DNA from: CAYLSV01 sp964386435
GTDB lineage: Bacteria > Planctomycetota > Phycisphaerae > Tepidisphaerales > Tepidisphaeraceae
DNA length: 64,000 nucleotides
Assembly (NCBI GenBank): GCA_964386435.1
Contig: CAYLSV010000002.1
Span: 28,558-92,557 of the forward strand
Reading direction: 5' to 3'
Shown here: positions 34,332 to 46,200 of the stretch, one piece after another
Layout: each line of letters begins with the position of its first letter
How positions within the stretch are numbered: position 1 is the stretch's first letter
Program-made: the position numbers and the translations under genes
Notes under the pieces: generated by a model
Databases searched by the model: none
Told to the model about the DNA's origin: nothing
What the model saw: the letters and a program-made list of their open reading frames with translations, nothing else

Positions 34332-34511
34332 TCACTCGCTATCGCGGGCTTCGAGGATCTTGACGCGGACGTCCTGAGCGGCGTTCTTGATTTCTTGCAT
34401 CTTCTTGCGGACGCGGGTGCCGGCCGCTTTGTTGCCGCCGTAGGCCTTCTCGACGTCGTCCTCGGCGTCCTGGATCAGTTCTTTGAGCTTCGCGAACTCG
34501 GGCATCATCAT
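34332..34511 (-). CDS. Short Hc1-like (histone H1-type) protein
   Basis: 59 residues from ATG 34511 (one of three adjacent ATGs; an AAGGA lies 10-13 nt upstream). The sequence FAKLKELIQDAEDDVEKAY followed by GGNKAAGTRVRKKMQEIKNA resembles the conserved N-terminal helical part of chlamydial Hc1 (where AEKGNKAAAQRVR occurs). The Lys/Ala-rich DNA-condensing tail of Hc1 is absent, and the C-terminus is acidic (ARDSE). It may bind nucleic acid or partners but is unlikely to compact DNA alone. It follows ilvE on the same strand. Confidence 0.75.
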   Translation of the reverse strand: MMMPEFAKLKELIQDAEDDVEKAYGGNKAAGTRVRKKMQEIKNAAQDVRVKILEARDSE

Positions 34512-34594
34512 CGGGGTGCGTCCTTCGGTGAAAGATCGAACATTCGGGGCCACGGCGGCCGGGGTGGGGAAACTAACGCCCTGGCGAACCGAAA

Positions 34595-35512
34595 TCAAAC
34601 GCCCGCCGGTTCATTGGTCGCCGAAACTTCGCCGCTGCCGCCGCGCACGTCGCGGTGAAACAGCTCCTTGAGCCGCTTCGTGATCGGGCCCGGCTTGCCT
34701 TGGCCGACGACGCGGCCGTCGATCTTCGTCACGCCGATGACCTCCGCCGCGGTGCCGGTGAGAAAGACTTCGTCGGCCGTGTAGAGGTCGTGCCGCAGTA
34801 GCGGCTTCTCTTTCACGTTAAAACCGTCGCGGCGGGCGAGTTGCATGACGAAGTCGCGGGTGATGCCCTTCAGGATGCCCGCCGAGGCCGGGGGCGTGCG
34901 GATTATGCCGCATTGCACGAGAAACACGTTGTCGGCCGTGCACTCGGCGACTTCGCCAAGGTGGTTGAGCATGATTGCCTCCGGCACCCCCGCGTCGTTG
35001 GCTTCGATTTTTGCAAGAATGCTGTTGAGGTAGTTCAGACTCTTAATCCGCGGCGGCAGGGCGTTGATAAAGTTCTTCTGCCAACTGCTGGTGATGACGC
35101 TCATGCCCTCGTCATACATCTGCTGCGGGTAGATGCGGATCGTGTCGGCGATAATGAAGACGCTGGCTTTGGGGCAACGGTTGGGGTCAAGGCCCAGATC
35201 GCCCACGCCGCGCGTGACCACGAGGCGGAGGTAGCAGTCGCCATTCTCGAAGCCGTTGGCGGCCATCGTCTGCTTCATCGCCTCGGCGAGCTCCTGTGGC
35301 GTGTGCGGGATGACGAGGCGGATCGCCTTGGCCGATTCGTAGAGGCGGACGAGGTGGGCGTTTTCTTCAAACACGTGCCCGCCGTAGGCCCGCAACCCCT
35401 CGAAGACGCCGTCGCCGTAGAGCAGGCCGTGGTCGTAGACGCTGACCTTGGCCTGGGCCTTGGGGACGAGCTCGCCGTCGAGCCAGATCATTCGTTTGTC
35501 GCTGTCGCTCAT
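34595..35512 (-). CDS. ilvE: Branched-chain amino acid aminotransferase
   Basis: 305 residues of the class IV (D-amino-acid/branched-chain) aminotransferase fold. Visible are IWLDGELVPKAQAKVSVYDHGLLYGDG-type residues at 9-35, the PLP-binding Lys in RIKSLNYLNS (about 160), and ECTADNVFLV plus TGTAAEVIGV (phosphate-cup loops). It converts between branched-chain 2-oxo acids and Val, Leu or Ile. The start ATG 35512 has GAGGAG about 7-11 nt upstream, one of the window's clear ribosome sites. D-alanine aminotransferase is less likely given the overall match to IlvE. Confidence 0.93.
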   Translation of the reverse strand: MSDSDKRMIWLDGELVPKAQAKVSVYDHGLLYGDGVFEGLRAYGGHVFEENAHLVRLYESAKAIRLVIPHTPQELAEAMKQTMAANGFENGDCYLRLVVTRGVGDLGLDPNRCPKASVFIIADTIRIYPQQMYDEGMSVITSSWQKNFINALPPRIKSLNYLNSILAKIEANDAGVPEAIMLNHLGEVAECTADNVFLVQCGIIRTPPASAGILKGITRDFVMQLARRDGFNVKEKPLLRHDLYTADEVFLTGTAAEVIGVTKIDGRVVGQGKPGPITKRLKELFHRDVRGGSGEVSATNEPAGV

Positions 35513-35572
35513 GAAGTCGCTCCTCGGGCATGAGTGTACCCGCCGGCAACTGGCACACGATTGGATTCGCAT

Positions 35573-35682
35573 GTAGCTGCGGGATGACAGCCCGCAGTGG
35601 ACGGCCTCGCAAAGTGACAAGGCAACCCGTTGCACTGTCACGCGTCCGACGCGTCCACTGCGGGCCGTCAGCCCGCAGCTAC
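35573..35682. repeat. Family B inverted repeat pair
   Basis: 28-bp arms at 35573-35600 and 35655-35682 begin GTAGCTGCGGG and end CCGCAGCTAC; they differ at two positions. The right arm supplies the TAG stop of the glycosyltransferase gene (35679-35681 on the minus strand). Confidence 0.88.
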
Positions 35683-36944
35683 AGCACGCTCTCGGACGGG
35701 TTCACGAAAACGGACTCCAGTAGATCTGCAGCCCGCCGTGTGCCGGGGGTTCCGTCGAAATTCCCGGCGATCTTCTTGCACGCGGTTCTTACGGCCGGGT
35801 CGCTGGTGAGGCGGGTGAGCTTCTTCGCCAGCGGCTTCGGCTTGAACCGGCGGACCGAGAGCTCGTCGCCCACGCCCAGCCGCTTGGCGCGGGCGGCGTT
35901 GTCGAACTGGTCGTGGGCCATGGGCATGACCAGCTGCGGCACGCCGGCGGCGAGGGCTTGGCTCATCGTGCCCACGCCACCGTGGAAGACGAGCGCGCTG
36001 CACCGCGGCAGCAGCTTGCCGAATGGGGCGTAGGGGACGTGGATCACGCCCGGTGGCAAGTCGCCCGGCACGTTCTCGGCGTGCCGCGTCAGCAGCAGGC
36101 CCCGCAGCCCAGCCCGGCGACACGCCTCGGCCGCGGCGGTGAAAAATCGCCGGCCGAACAACATCGCGCTGCCCGGCGTGAACGCCACCGGCGGGTCGCC
36201 GTCATCGAGGAACTTCACCAATTCGTCCGGCAACGGCGTCACGTCACTCTCGTCGTACATCGGGAAGCCCGCCAGCCGCGCCTGAGCCGGCCAGTCGTCC
36301 TGCCGCGGGGCGAACCACTCGGGCCAGAAGCCGATCGTCAGCCCGGGGGCGTGGATGTGCTCCCGCATGATCTTGTCGACCGCCGGCAAGCCGAGCGTCG
36401 CGCGGAAGGCGTTCAGCCGCGGGGCGATCATCGGGTCCAGCACGTACCGATCGGCCCCGTCGTACACCCGCTCCAGCACGAACGGCGGCAGCTTCGTTAC
36501 CACCCGCGGCACGCCGGGCAACACCGGCATCGCCGTGGTGCTGTAGAACACGATCGGCTGAAGGTGCACGCTGGCCCACCGCAGCCCCTTGACCTCCGCC
36601 ACCGCCCGCGCCGCCAGCGAGAGCGTCGAGCCGACGACGATCGTGTCGTGACTGGCGTGCCGAAACAGCGTGCGGTAGCTGGCCTCGGTGACGTCGAGCA
36701 CGCCGTTCCAGATCGTCGGTGCCCCGCGGCGGGGGTGCCAGACGTCGGGGTTGCTCGCCATCCGCTTGAACTCGCCCGGCTCGCCGAGGCCGATGGCCGC
36801 CAGCCCCGTCGACTCGATGAGCGATACGAACTCCGCACTCGCCGCAACCGCCACATCGTGGCCGCGAGACCGCAACACCTGCCCCAGCCCGATGAACGGG
36901 TGAACGTCGCCGTGAGACCCAAACGCCGAGAGCAAAAACCGCAC
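35679..36944 (-). CDS. GT1 (UGT/MGT-type) glycosyltransferase
   Basis: 421 residues from GTG 36944. The N-terminal Rossmann domain starts MRFLLSAFGSHGDVHPFIGL, a pattern shared with sterol and macrolide glucosyltransferases. The C-terminal nucleotide-sugar domain contains VFHGGVGTMSQALAAGVPQL (about 337-356) and PMAHDQFDNA, the donor-binding signature of GT-B family 1 enzymes. It probably glycosylates a lipid or secondary metabolite; the acceptor is unknown. The GTG start is supported by TACGCT 6 nt upstream. It diverges from the giant surface protein. Confidence 0.88.
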   Translation of the reverse strand: MRFLLSAFGSHGDVHPFIGLGQVLRSRGHDVAVAASAEFVSLIESTGLAAIGLGEPGEFKRMASNPDVWHPRRGAPTIWNGVLDVTEASYRTLFRHASHDTIVVGSTLSLAARAVAEVKGLRWASVHLQPIVFYSTTAMPVLPGVPRVVTKLPPFVLERVYDGADRYVLDPMIAPRLNAFRATLGLPAVDKIMREHIHAPGLTIGFWPEWFAPRQDDWPAQARLAGFPMYDESDVTPLPDELVKFLDDGDPPVAFTPGSAMLFGRRFFTAAAEACRRAGLRGLLLTRHAENVPGDLPPGVIHVPYAPFGKLLPRCSALVFHGGVGTMSQALAAGVPQLVMPMAHDQFDNAARAKRLGVGDELSVRRFKPKPLAKKLTRLTSDPAVRTACKKIAGNFDGTPGTRRAADLLESVFVNPSESVL

Positions 36945-36950
36945 GCGGCG

Positions 36951-36956
36951 AGCGTA
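36951..36956 (-). promoter_or_regulatory. Putative -10 box, leaderless start
   Basis: TACGCT on the minus strand, 6 nt before the GTG at 36944 of the GT1 gene. Confidence 0.45.
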
Positions 36957-37204
36957 GGTGGATCAAAAGGTGCAACGAGGTTCGGCACAACGCCTGAAGT
37001 CGCACCCACAAGGCGTCGCAACCCCCGGGGCAACGCTTCTCATGAATGTATTGAAAAATCTTTGTTTGTCTTCTCGCTCTTCCCCCGATTCTGGTAGGGT
37101 GCCGCCGACGCGGGTTGTAGAGGCCGCAGCAGTTTCGGGACCGCCTGCAGTTCTGCGGTCAAGTGGTGGTGAATTTCGTTAGCAGACTCAAACCAGAACA
37201 TCCG

Positions 37205-40200
37205 ATGCCCCAGTCGAGCCACGTCGCCGGTCCGTTCGTTCACGCGTCCGACGCCAACGCGATCAACGCGTGGCACCACAGCCGGGGCCGACGAGCTTTG
37301 GCACGGGCGGCGGATCGGGCCGCGGCGGAGGTGGTCGACAAGCTCGAACCGCGGCGGTTGCTGGCGGCGCTGTCGGTAAACGACGTGGACGTTCGCGAGG
37401 AAGCCGGCAACTCGACGGCCACGTTCACCGTCACCCTCGACGAGCCGGCGAGCACATCCGTCACCGTCGACTTCGAAGCCGTGCAGTCCGACGTGCAGGC
37501 GTTCGGCAACAGCGGCACCGCCAACCCGACCGTCGGCCCGATCGGGGCGCAGCGGAACGTCGACTTCCAAGCCACCAGCGGCACCCTCACCTTCACGCCG
37601 GGGCAGACGAGCAAGACGGTCAACGTCACCGTGCTGCCCGACAACGTGCGGGAGACGGACGAGTACTTCGAGCTCACGCTCCGCAACGCCCAGGGTGCCG
37701 AGTTGGCCGATTCGCGGGGGCAGGCGATGATCGCGCTGAACGACCTCGGCCCGTCGCTGGGCGGGTTGATGGGCGTCGAGGCGGCGGGGCTGAAGCAGGC
37801 GGTGGGCGAGGTGTTCGAGCGGGTCCGCGGGGGCGTGCTGGAGTCGGTCGTCGAGCTCGACGTGCCGCTGATCGGCGAGGCGCTGGACCGCTACATCCAG
37901 CCGCTCATCGAGCAGCTCAACCGCTGGGAAACCGACCTCGGCCGGGAGATCGACCGCATTGTCGGCGAACTCTTCGGCGGCACCGACGACTACGAGGCGA
38001 TTTCGCAACTCCGCGACGCGTTGTTCATCGCGTTCGGGCCGAGCGGGCTGAACGTCCTGGTGGATGGCATCGACCCCGGCAACGGCATCACGGCCAGCGA
38101 CGTCACGCTCACCTACGCCGAGGGCGGCAACGACACGCAGTATTTGCAGTACGATTTTCATCTGGGGCAGAGCGCGGTGACGGACATCGCGTTCGACATC
38201 CCGGACATCGAGGGACTGCCGCCGTTCCTGAACTTCAGCCTCGACGCTGATGAGGGGCTGCGGCTTTCGTATCGGTGGGACGTGCGGCTGGGCTTTGGCA
38301 TCAGCAACGCTTATTCGCCAAATTTGCCGGGCTTTATCAACATTCCCAAGCCGTACCTGAACACCGGGCCGGCGGCGAACGACGTGGGCGGCGACCGACA
38401 GAAGGTACCGGAGTTCGTGGCCCAGATCGTCGCCGAAAGCGCCCCGCCCAAGGACGGCGACAACATCCCGCTCGACGGCGACTTCGGCTTTGGCGGCAGC
38501 GTCAACATCGGCTTGCTCTCGGCCAACGCCAAGGACGGCACCGTCCGCGGCGTCACGCTCAGCGCCCCGAACAAACGCTCGGCCACCGGCGACGGCACGT
38601 TCTGGCTGCAGCTCGGCCTTGACGGGCAGGCCGACGAGGTGATTCAGATCGACGTCAACTCCGGTGCCGGCACCACCACGCCGCTGCTGCTGACGACGCT
38701 CAACGCGCAGCTGACGACCAAGCTCCAGCCGATCCTTTCCGGCACGCTCTTCCCGCCGATCGAGGCCCAAGCCGACCTGTCGCAGCTGGGAAACCTTGGC
38801 GACCCGAACGCGACGCTGCCGGGCATCAACCTTGTCTCACGTGACGCGCGGATCACGTCAATGACCGTCTTCGGCGGCGAGGAGTTCGGCTTCGGCGCCG
38901 ACGACTCGATTCAAATGCCCAGCGGTGTGCCGGTTGGCGCCGGTGCCCAAACCGACGACCGCCGCGGCCGGACGCTGGGCTTCCGATCGAACCAGTCGAG
39001 CACTTCCAGCGGCGGCCGGCAGGTGCTTCGCGGCGTGCTCGAAGGCCCGTCGGACGGGCGGCTGATGACCAACACCGAATTCACCCTCGCCGTCGGCAGC
39101 GGCACTGGTGCGACGCCGGTGTACGTCAGGCTCAGCCAAGGCGAAGCCGCCGGCGTGAGCGGGCTGGCCGACGAGGACGTGAATGTGAACGCGGGCGAGC
39201 GCAGTCTGGAGGGCGAGGTCCGCCGCGCGCTCCGGTTGGCGTTGCAGTCGCAGGGCTTGAGCACCAACTTGGTTGAGGTGGACGTGGAGGATGGCCGGTT
39301 CGTGTTCCGCAGCAGCCAGCAGATGAGCATTCGCTACCAGACGCTCGAGCGGTCGCGGGCCGAGGCGCGGGTGACGGTTGACATCGGCAACCGTGACTTC
39401 ACCAACGTGGTGGCAAGCGACCAGACGACGTTCGACCGCATCGTCGTCGGCCGCGGCGTGGCGGGCGGCTTGCCGCAGTTGATCGACCCGATCGACTTCA
39501 ACATCGAAGCCATCGCCGAGGCAAAGCTGCGGCTGAACGTGCAGGCGGGCGTCAACGACTTTGGCGTGCAGGACGAGGTTGAGCAGAACCTGGGCGTCGT
39601 CGAGGGCGGGCTCGGCTTGCCGGAGGTCAGCTTCGACTTCAAGCTCGACGCGACCGCCAGTTTCGAGCGGGATGAGTCGGGCAGCCCGACGATTGTCAGC
39701 GACCTGTCCGATCTGCGGTTCGACTACGTGCAGCTGGACATCGGCGAGCTGTTCGACACGGTCGTCAAGCCGATCGTCAATACGGTCGGCACGATCATCG
39801 ACCCGGTGGCGAGTTTGCTGGGCACCGGCTTCGACGCGGCGGAAGGCTTCATCACCCGGCCGGTGCCAATCCTGTCGGATTTGCAGGGCCAAGACATCTC
39901 GCTGCTGGACATCGCCGGCGGCGAGGAGGGGCTGGTCGGCCAGCTCATCACGGCGTTCGGCAGCGTGCTGGATCTGTCGCAGGGGCTGACCAAGTTCCTC
40001 CAGGAGTACAACGGCGAGCCGATCAACTTCGGCTGCTTCGTGTGGGACAAGCGGATCCGGAAGATTCTGCCGTGCGCGATCAGCGACACGCTCGGCAGCG
40101 TTGGCGGGTTGTCGCTGGCGGAGTTCAATGACAGCTTCGACACCATCAGCTCCTCCGGCGGCGGGCTGAAGCTGGACATCCTCAACCCGACCGAGATCGG

Positions 40201-43200
40201 CAAGCTGCTCGTCGGCGACGACGCCAACCTCGTCAGCTTCACGCTGCCCAAGATCGACGGCGGCCTGGGGGCCGACTTCGGGTTCGACTTCGGGTTCATC
40301 GACTTCGAGCTCGCGGCCGGACTTGATCTGTACCTCGAGCTCGGCATCGGTTATGACACCCGCGGGCTGCGGTCGATTGTCAACGCGCTGCGGAACGACG
40401 TCGCCCCCGACTGGGCCGATTTGCTCGACGGGCTCTATCTGAACACGCGGCAGAGCGACAACCCGAGCAGCACCGACCCCAACATCGCCAACCCGCCCGA
40501 GGCGTTCGCGTCGGTGTTCGTCGACGGCGAGCTTGACGTGGACATCGCCGTCGCCAGCGGCCGGGTGGCGGCGGGCCTGAACGGCTCGCTGGCGTTCAAC
40601 CTGGTCGACCCGGACAACGACGGCAAGCTCCGCTGGCAGGAGATCGAAGACGCTACCGACGGCTTCGAGGACCTTTCCCGAATCCTCTCGCTGTTCGACA
40701 TCGAGCTGGTGCTTGGCGGCGAGTTCGAGTTCGAGGTCGACATCCTGTTCGGCCTCGTCAGCTTCGACATCGAGGACTTCATTGACCCGCAGTTCGAGGT
40801 CAAGCTGACGCTCAACGAGTTGCTTAGCGTCTTCGGCCTCGACTACACCGAGGCGGCCGTCGACACCACGCCGATCCTCGCCGAGACGACGACGATCGAC
40901 GGCGACAACGTGCTGCGGCTCAACACCGGCCCCTACGCCGGCGACCGCCGGTACGGCGACACGAACGACAGCGGCTTCGCCGTCGACGCCGACGGCTTCG
41001 TGATCAACGACGCGGCGGGCGACCCGATCGAGATCGACGGTGCCCGGTTCAGCGTCGACCACCTCAGCGGCAACCGCGTCCGCATCACCAACGACAAGAC
41101 CGGCGACTCGCAAATCATCAGCACCGTTGGCATCGACTACATCCTGGCGACCGGGCTCGACGGCAACGATTCGTTCGACTTCGCCGGCGTGAACGTGCCG
41201 GTGGAAGTTCGCGGGGCCGGCGGGAACGACACGCTCGTTGGCGGCAACCGCGGTGACACGCTGCACGGCGACGCCGGCGACGACAGCCTCGTCGGCGGCG
41301 ACGGCAACGACCGCCTCGTCACCGGCACCGGCACCGCCGTCGCCCGCGGCGGCTCGGGCGACGACGTGATCGACGCCAGCGCGTCGCGCAGCGCCACGAT
41401 CTTCACCGACGCCGGCAACGACTCGGTGCTGGGCGGCAACGGGCCGGACGACATCCGCGCCGACGGCGGCCTTGGCAACAACACCATCCGCGGCGGCGGC
41501 GGCAGCGACACGCTCCTGGGCGGCGTCGGCGACGACCTGATCTTCGGCGGCGGCGGGGCCGACAACCTTTTTGGCGGCGAAGGTAACGACCGACTCCTGG
41601 GCGGCACCGGCGTCGACGTCATCAACGGCGGCGCGGGCGACGACTTGCTCGATGGCGGCCTGGGCAACGATGTGCTCCGCGGCCAGGACGACAACGACAC
41701 CCTGCGCGGCGGCGACGGCCAAGACACGCTCGAGGGCGGCCGCAACCTCGACCTCATGTTCGGCGGCGGCGGCAACGACGACATCACCAGCGACAACGCC
41801 GACCTCGCCGTCGAAGGCGGCTTCGGCGACGACCAGCTGTCCATCGTCTTCGTCACCGGCACCGCCGTTAACGCCACCTTCGCGGCCGGCCGTTACAGCG
41901 ACGGCAATGCCACCACCCGCATCAACGGCTTCGACGGCGGCGTCGTCACCGCCCGCATGAGCAACCAGGCCGACCGCGTCACCGTCGACGGCACCGACTA
42001 CGCGCTGGACCTTGAACTGCTCGACGGCAACGACGAGTTCATCCTGCTCAACGCTCTCAAGGACGTCACCGTCGACGGCGGCGACCCCGGCCCGACCGAT
42101 GTCGGCCAGGACAAGGTCACCATCGACTACTCCGCAAGCGACGTCTCCCGCGAAGTCACGCTCGACGGCCGATCCATTCTGCTCGACGACGGCAACACGT
42201 TCACCGTCGACAACTTCGAACTCGTCGACATTCTCTTCGGCGACGGCGACGACATCGCGACGCTGAACAACACCGACGGCTACCGCACAAACATTGTCGG
42301 CGGGCACGGCAACGACGTGGCACGCGTGGCCGACCTCGGCGGTCGAATCGACTTCTTCGGCGGCTTCCTTGGGGCCCGCGACGACGACGGGCAGGACGAA
42401 CTGGTGCTCGAACTGGTCGGCAGCCCGAGCGACTACTTCAACGGCAGCATCAGCCGGTTCGCCGAGCTCAATGCCGCGGTCGAGACGGTGCAGATCGATG
42501 CCTCGGCCACCCGCGCCTCGGCGTCGACGGCGTGGACAGTCAGCGAAGACGGCATCATCGCCGTCGGCGGGCAGACGCTGTTCACGAACGTCGGGGCCGA
42601 CACGATCCGCGTGATCGACGACGCGGCGGGCAACGACTCGCTGGGCGTCGTCGCGACGAGCGGCGTGGCGAAGAAGGTGATCATCGAAGACCAAAGGTTC
42701 GAGCTGCAGCGCAACCGCGCGGTGGCCCAGACGCTGGAGTTCACCGAGTCCGACGAGCAGCTGCAACTGGGAACGGCCAACATCCCGATCGGGGCCGACG
42801 TGCTGCACAGCCCCGACGGCCGCCACGTTTACTTCATCGGCGATCGCGAGGGCGCCAGCACCGACGCCGAAATTTCGGTGTACGGCCGCGATGATGTGAC
42901 CGGCGAGCTGTTCCCGCTGCGAACCTACACCGAGTCGGGCCTGAACATCAACACCGACAACGGCTACTTCGTGATGCACCCCGACGGCGACGCGATCGCC
43001 GTCGCCTCGGGCGATCGCATTCGCATCCTGCAGCGCGATAAGGCGACGGGTGACTTGCGCCGCACCTCCAGCTTCATCCGAAGCGTCGATCGGTTTGATC
43101 GATCTCAGACCGTCGCGTGGTCACCCGACGGTCGATCCTTGTACGCGGCCAACAGCTCGGTAATCCACTTCAGCTACAACGCCGCCAACGGCACGCTCTC

Positions 43201-46200
43201 TGTTGAGCAGAACTTCACCGTCGCCTCCAGCAGCACCGGCAGCAGCCGTGCGCCGGCTACGTCGGTTTACGCCACGGAGAACGGGGCCGGCATCATCATC
43301 GCCACCACCGACCCCGGCCGCGGCTACCACTACTTCCAGGTCAACCCAAGCACCAACGACGTCATCCCCGACTCAACCGCCAACGGGCGGTTTATCGCCC
43401 AGCAGGTTGTGCGTAACGCGTTCGACGCCGACCGCTTCACCCGTTTCACCGGCGGCGACGAGGGGCTTGGCAACGTCTACCTGATCGACTCGGGCGCGAC
43501 GTCCTCGTCCAACCGCGACGTCCTCCGCTTCGTGCTCAACACCGACAACTCCCTGCCGCTGTCGCTGGCCGACAGTTCGGGCTTCACACAGTTCGCCAAC
43601 CTCTCGGACTCGCAGGGGCCGTTCGTCGTCGGGTCGCGGCTGGTGCTCCCGACCGAGCCGCCGGCGTCGAACAGCTCGGTCTTCTCCTTCGTGTTGCAGG
43701 CCGCCAATTTGGGCAGCACCAACGACTCCCTGCCGGGCCGCGGGGCGTCGCTGTCGGCCGAAGGCGATCAGGTCTACACCACCTTCGACCCCGGCGGTGC
43801 GCGACCTTCGGGTGGCGTGCTCAAAACCCGCTTCGGCATCTTCGGCCCGTCCGGGCCGAGCGAGGAACTCTTTGTCGACGAGGGCGACGTCACCATCCCG
43901 GTCAGCACGTTCGAATCACTCGTCATCTCCGAAGACGGCACGCGGGCCTACGCCATCTCCAAGGTTTCCGGCTCGCTGCTGGCTTACGACCGCAACCCGA
44001 GCACGCAACTGCTGCGGTACACCGGCCACTTCGCCACCCGCCCGGCCGACGCGGGGCTCAACGGCGTCTCGCAGATCATCGACATCGACGCCGACAACGG
44101 CTTCGTCGTCGTCAGTTCCTCCGTCGCCGACACGCTCACCGCCTACAAGCACAACCCGTCGGCCGGCACCATCGACAAGATCGGCGAGCCCGTCGCCACC
44201 GGCCGGCCCATCGGCGAGCTGATCTGGAACGGCACCCAACTCTTCAACACGCAGTTCCTCGACCTCTTCGAGCGGTTCGATGTCAACGACGTCGACGGCG
44301 TGATCCGCCGCAGCGGCTTCGGCACCGCCTCCACCGAAAAGGCGTCGGCCGCGGCGCGGCTGGACGACATCTTCATCGTCGCCAACAACAACGAGCTCAA
44401 CCCCGACAACACCGGCCGGCTCTTCGCCCTCGAGGGCGGCTTGACCGTGAACCGGGTCGCGCCCGACAACACGCCGTACGACGATCTGCAGGCGCTGGTC
44501 GATGTCGACGGCCGGATCCTCGTGGTCGCTTCGTCGTCCCGGGCCGACCGGATCGACTTGTTCGAGTACAGCAACCGGAACTTCACGCTGCTGAGCACCG
44601 CGGTCAACGGCCAAGGCGGCGTGAGCGGGATCGCCCGCGTGCAAGACGTGACGATCAGCAGCGACGCCCGGTTCATCGTGGCCACCAGCGGCGACAACGA
44701 CACCGGGGCCGTGTTCGCTTTGGGCCGCGGCGGGCGGCTGACGTTCCTGCAACGCCTGGCCGACGGCGTCGGCGGGGCGGCGGGCATCGACGGCGCGACC
44801 GACCTCGTCGCCGACCCTATCACCGGCGGCTTCGTCGCCACCAGCCGGCCCGACAACCGCGGCCTCGGCGGACTCGCCCAGTTCGCGTTGCGCGAGTCGG
44901 GCGAGAGCGGCCTGATCCGCGAGATCATCTCGAACCTGCAGACCAAGGTCATCGACCTCGACATCTCCGGCCTCGTCGGCGCCGTGGGCAACCCGCGGCT
45001 CACGGTGGACATCGACACCGGCGGCTTGCTCAACCTGACGCAGCTCTCGCTCATCGCGCCCTCCGGCCAAACCGTGTTGCTGGGCGGTGGCAGTCATCGC
45101 GGCATGGACAATCTCACGATCACCGATGACGCCGCCCAATCCCTCAACGAAATCTCCGGCGACGGCGTGCTCACCGGCGAGGCCCGCCCGTTCGAGCCGT
45201 TGAGCGGGTTCACGGGCGAAGACCCTAACGGCCGCTGGCGATTGTCGGTCACGTCGTTCGGCTCGAACCTGGCGTTGAACGAGTTCAAGCTCGACCTCGA
45301 CCCGCGCTTGGCGTCGATCGACGTGCCCGAGCAGATCTTCGACAACCAGACGTCCACCAGCACCCTGCGGGTCCGCGAAACCAGCGGCGTGATCCGCGAC
45401 ATTGAGGTCGAGGTCGACATCCCGCACACGTTCGTCGGCGATTTGACCGGCACGCTCATCGGCCCCGACGGGACACGGGTAACGCTGTTCGACCTCACGG
45501 GCGCCGGCCGCGGGCAGGGTGGGCTGCTGGGGGCGGTGCTCGACGACGACGCCCAAGCAAGCGTACGCGACGTGGTCAGCGACCCGGATGGCTTGTTCCT
45601 GCCGACCGGCATCCTCGCCGATTTTCATGGCAAATCGGCCAACGGTACGTGGCGGCTGGAGGTCAGCGACCAGGCGAACCAGGACCAAGGCGAGATCCGC
45701 GACTGGTCGCTGGGCATCGAGACGACCGCCGGCAAGGCCCTGCGCATCGAGGGCAGCGGCATCGAGGGCGGCCGTTACACCGGCGGCGACGCCAGCGACG
45801 AGGTCGTCGTGCGCGACGTCACCTTCCCCGGCACCACCGTCGTCGACACCCGAGGCGGCACCGACCGCGTGACCATCGATGGCACCCGCGTCGGCTCGAC
45901 GATCGATGTCAACCTCGGCAGCGGCGACGACGTTGCCGACGTCTTCAAGGCCGACGGCAACGTCAACCTGCGCGGCGACGGCGACAGCGACATTCTCAAC
46001 CTGTGGGCCAGCGGCGCGACCAGCAACGTCCGCATCTTCGGCGGCAGCGGCAACGACGACGTTCGCGTCGATCTGCTCAACGCCCGCGGCAGCATGACCC
46101 TCGACGGCCAATCAGGCAGTGACAACCTCATCGCCAGCACGGACGGCAACCCCCTGATCAAAACCGGTCCCAGCAACGGCAACGGCACCATCACCTACGC

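Noticed and set aside
38858..42979. 1,373-residue open frame antisense to the giant surface gene (also 1157-3814 over clpB and others)
   Set aside because: Composition is the usual mirror of GC-rich codons, with no domains; the plus-strand genes have clear families.
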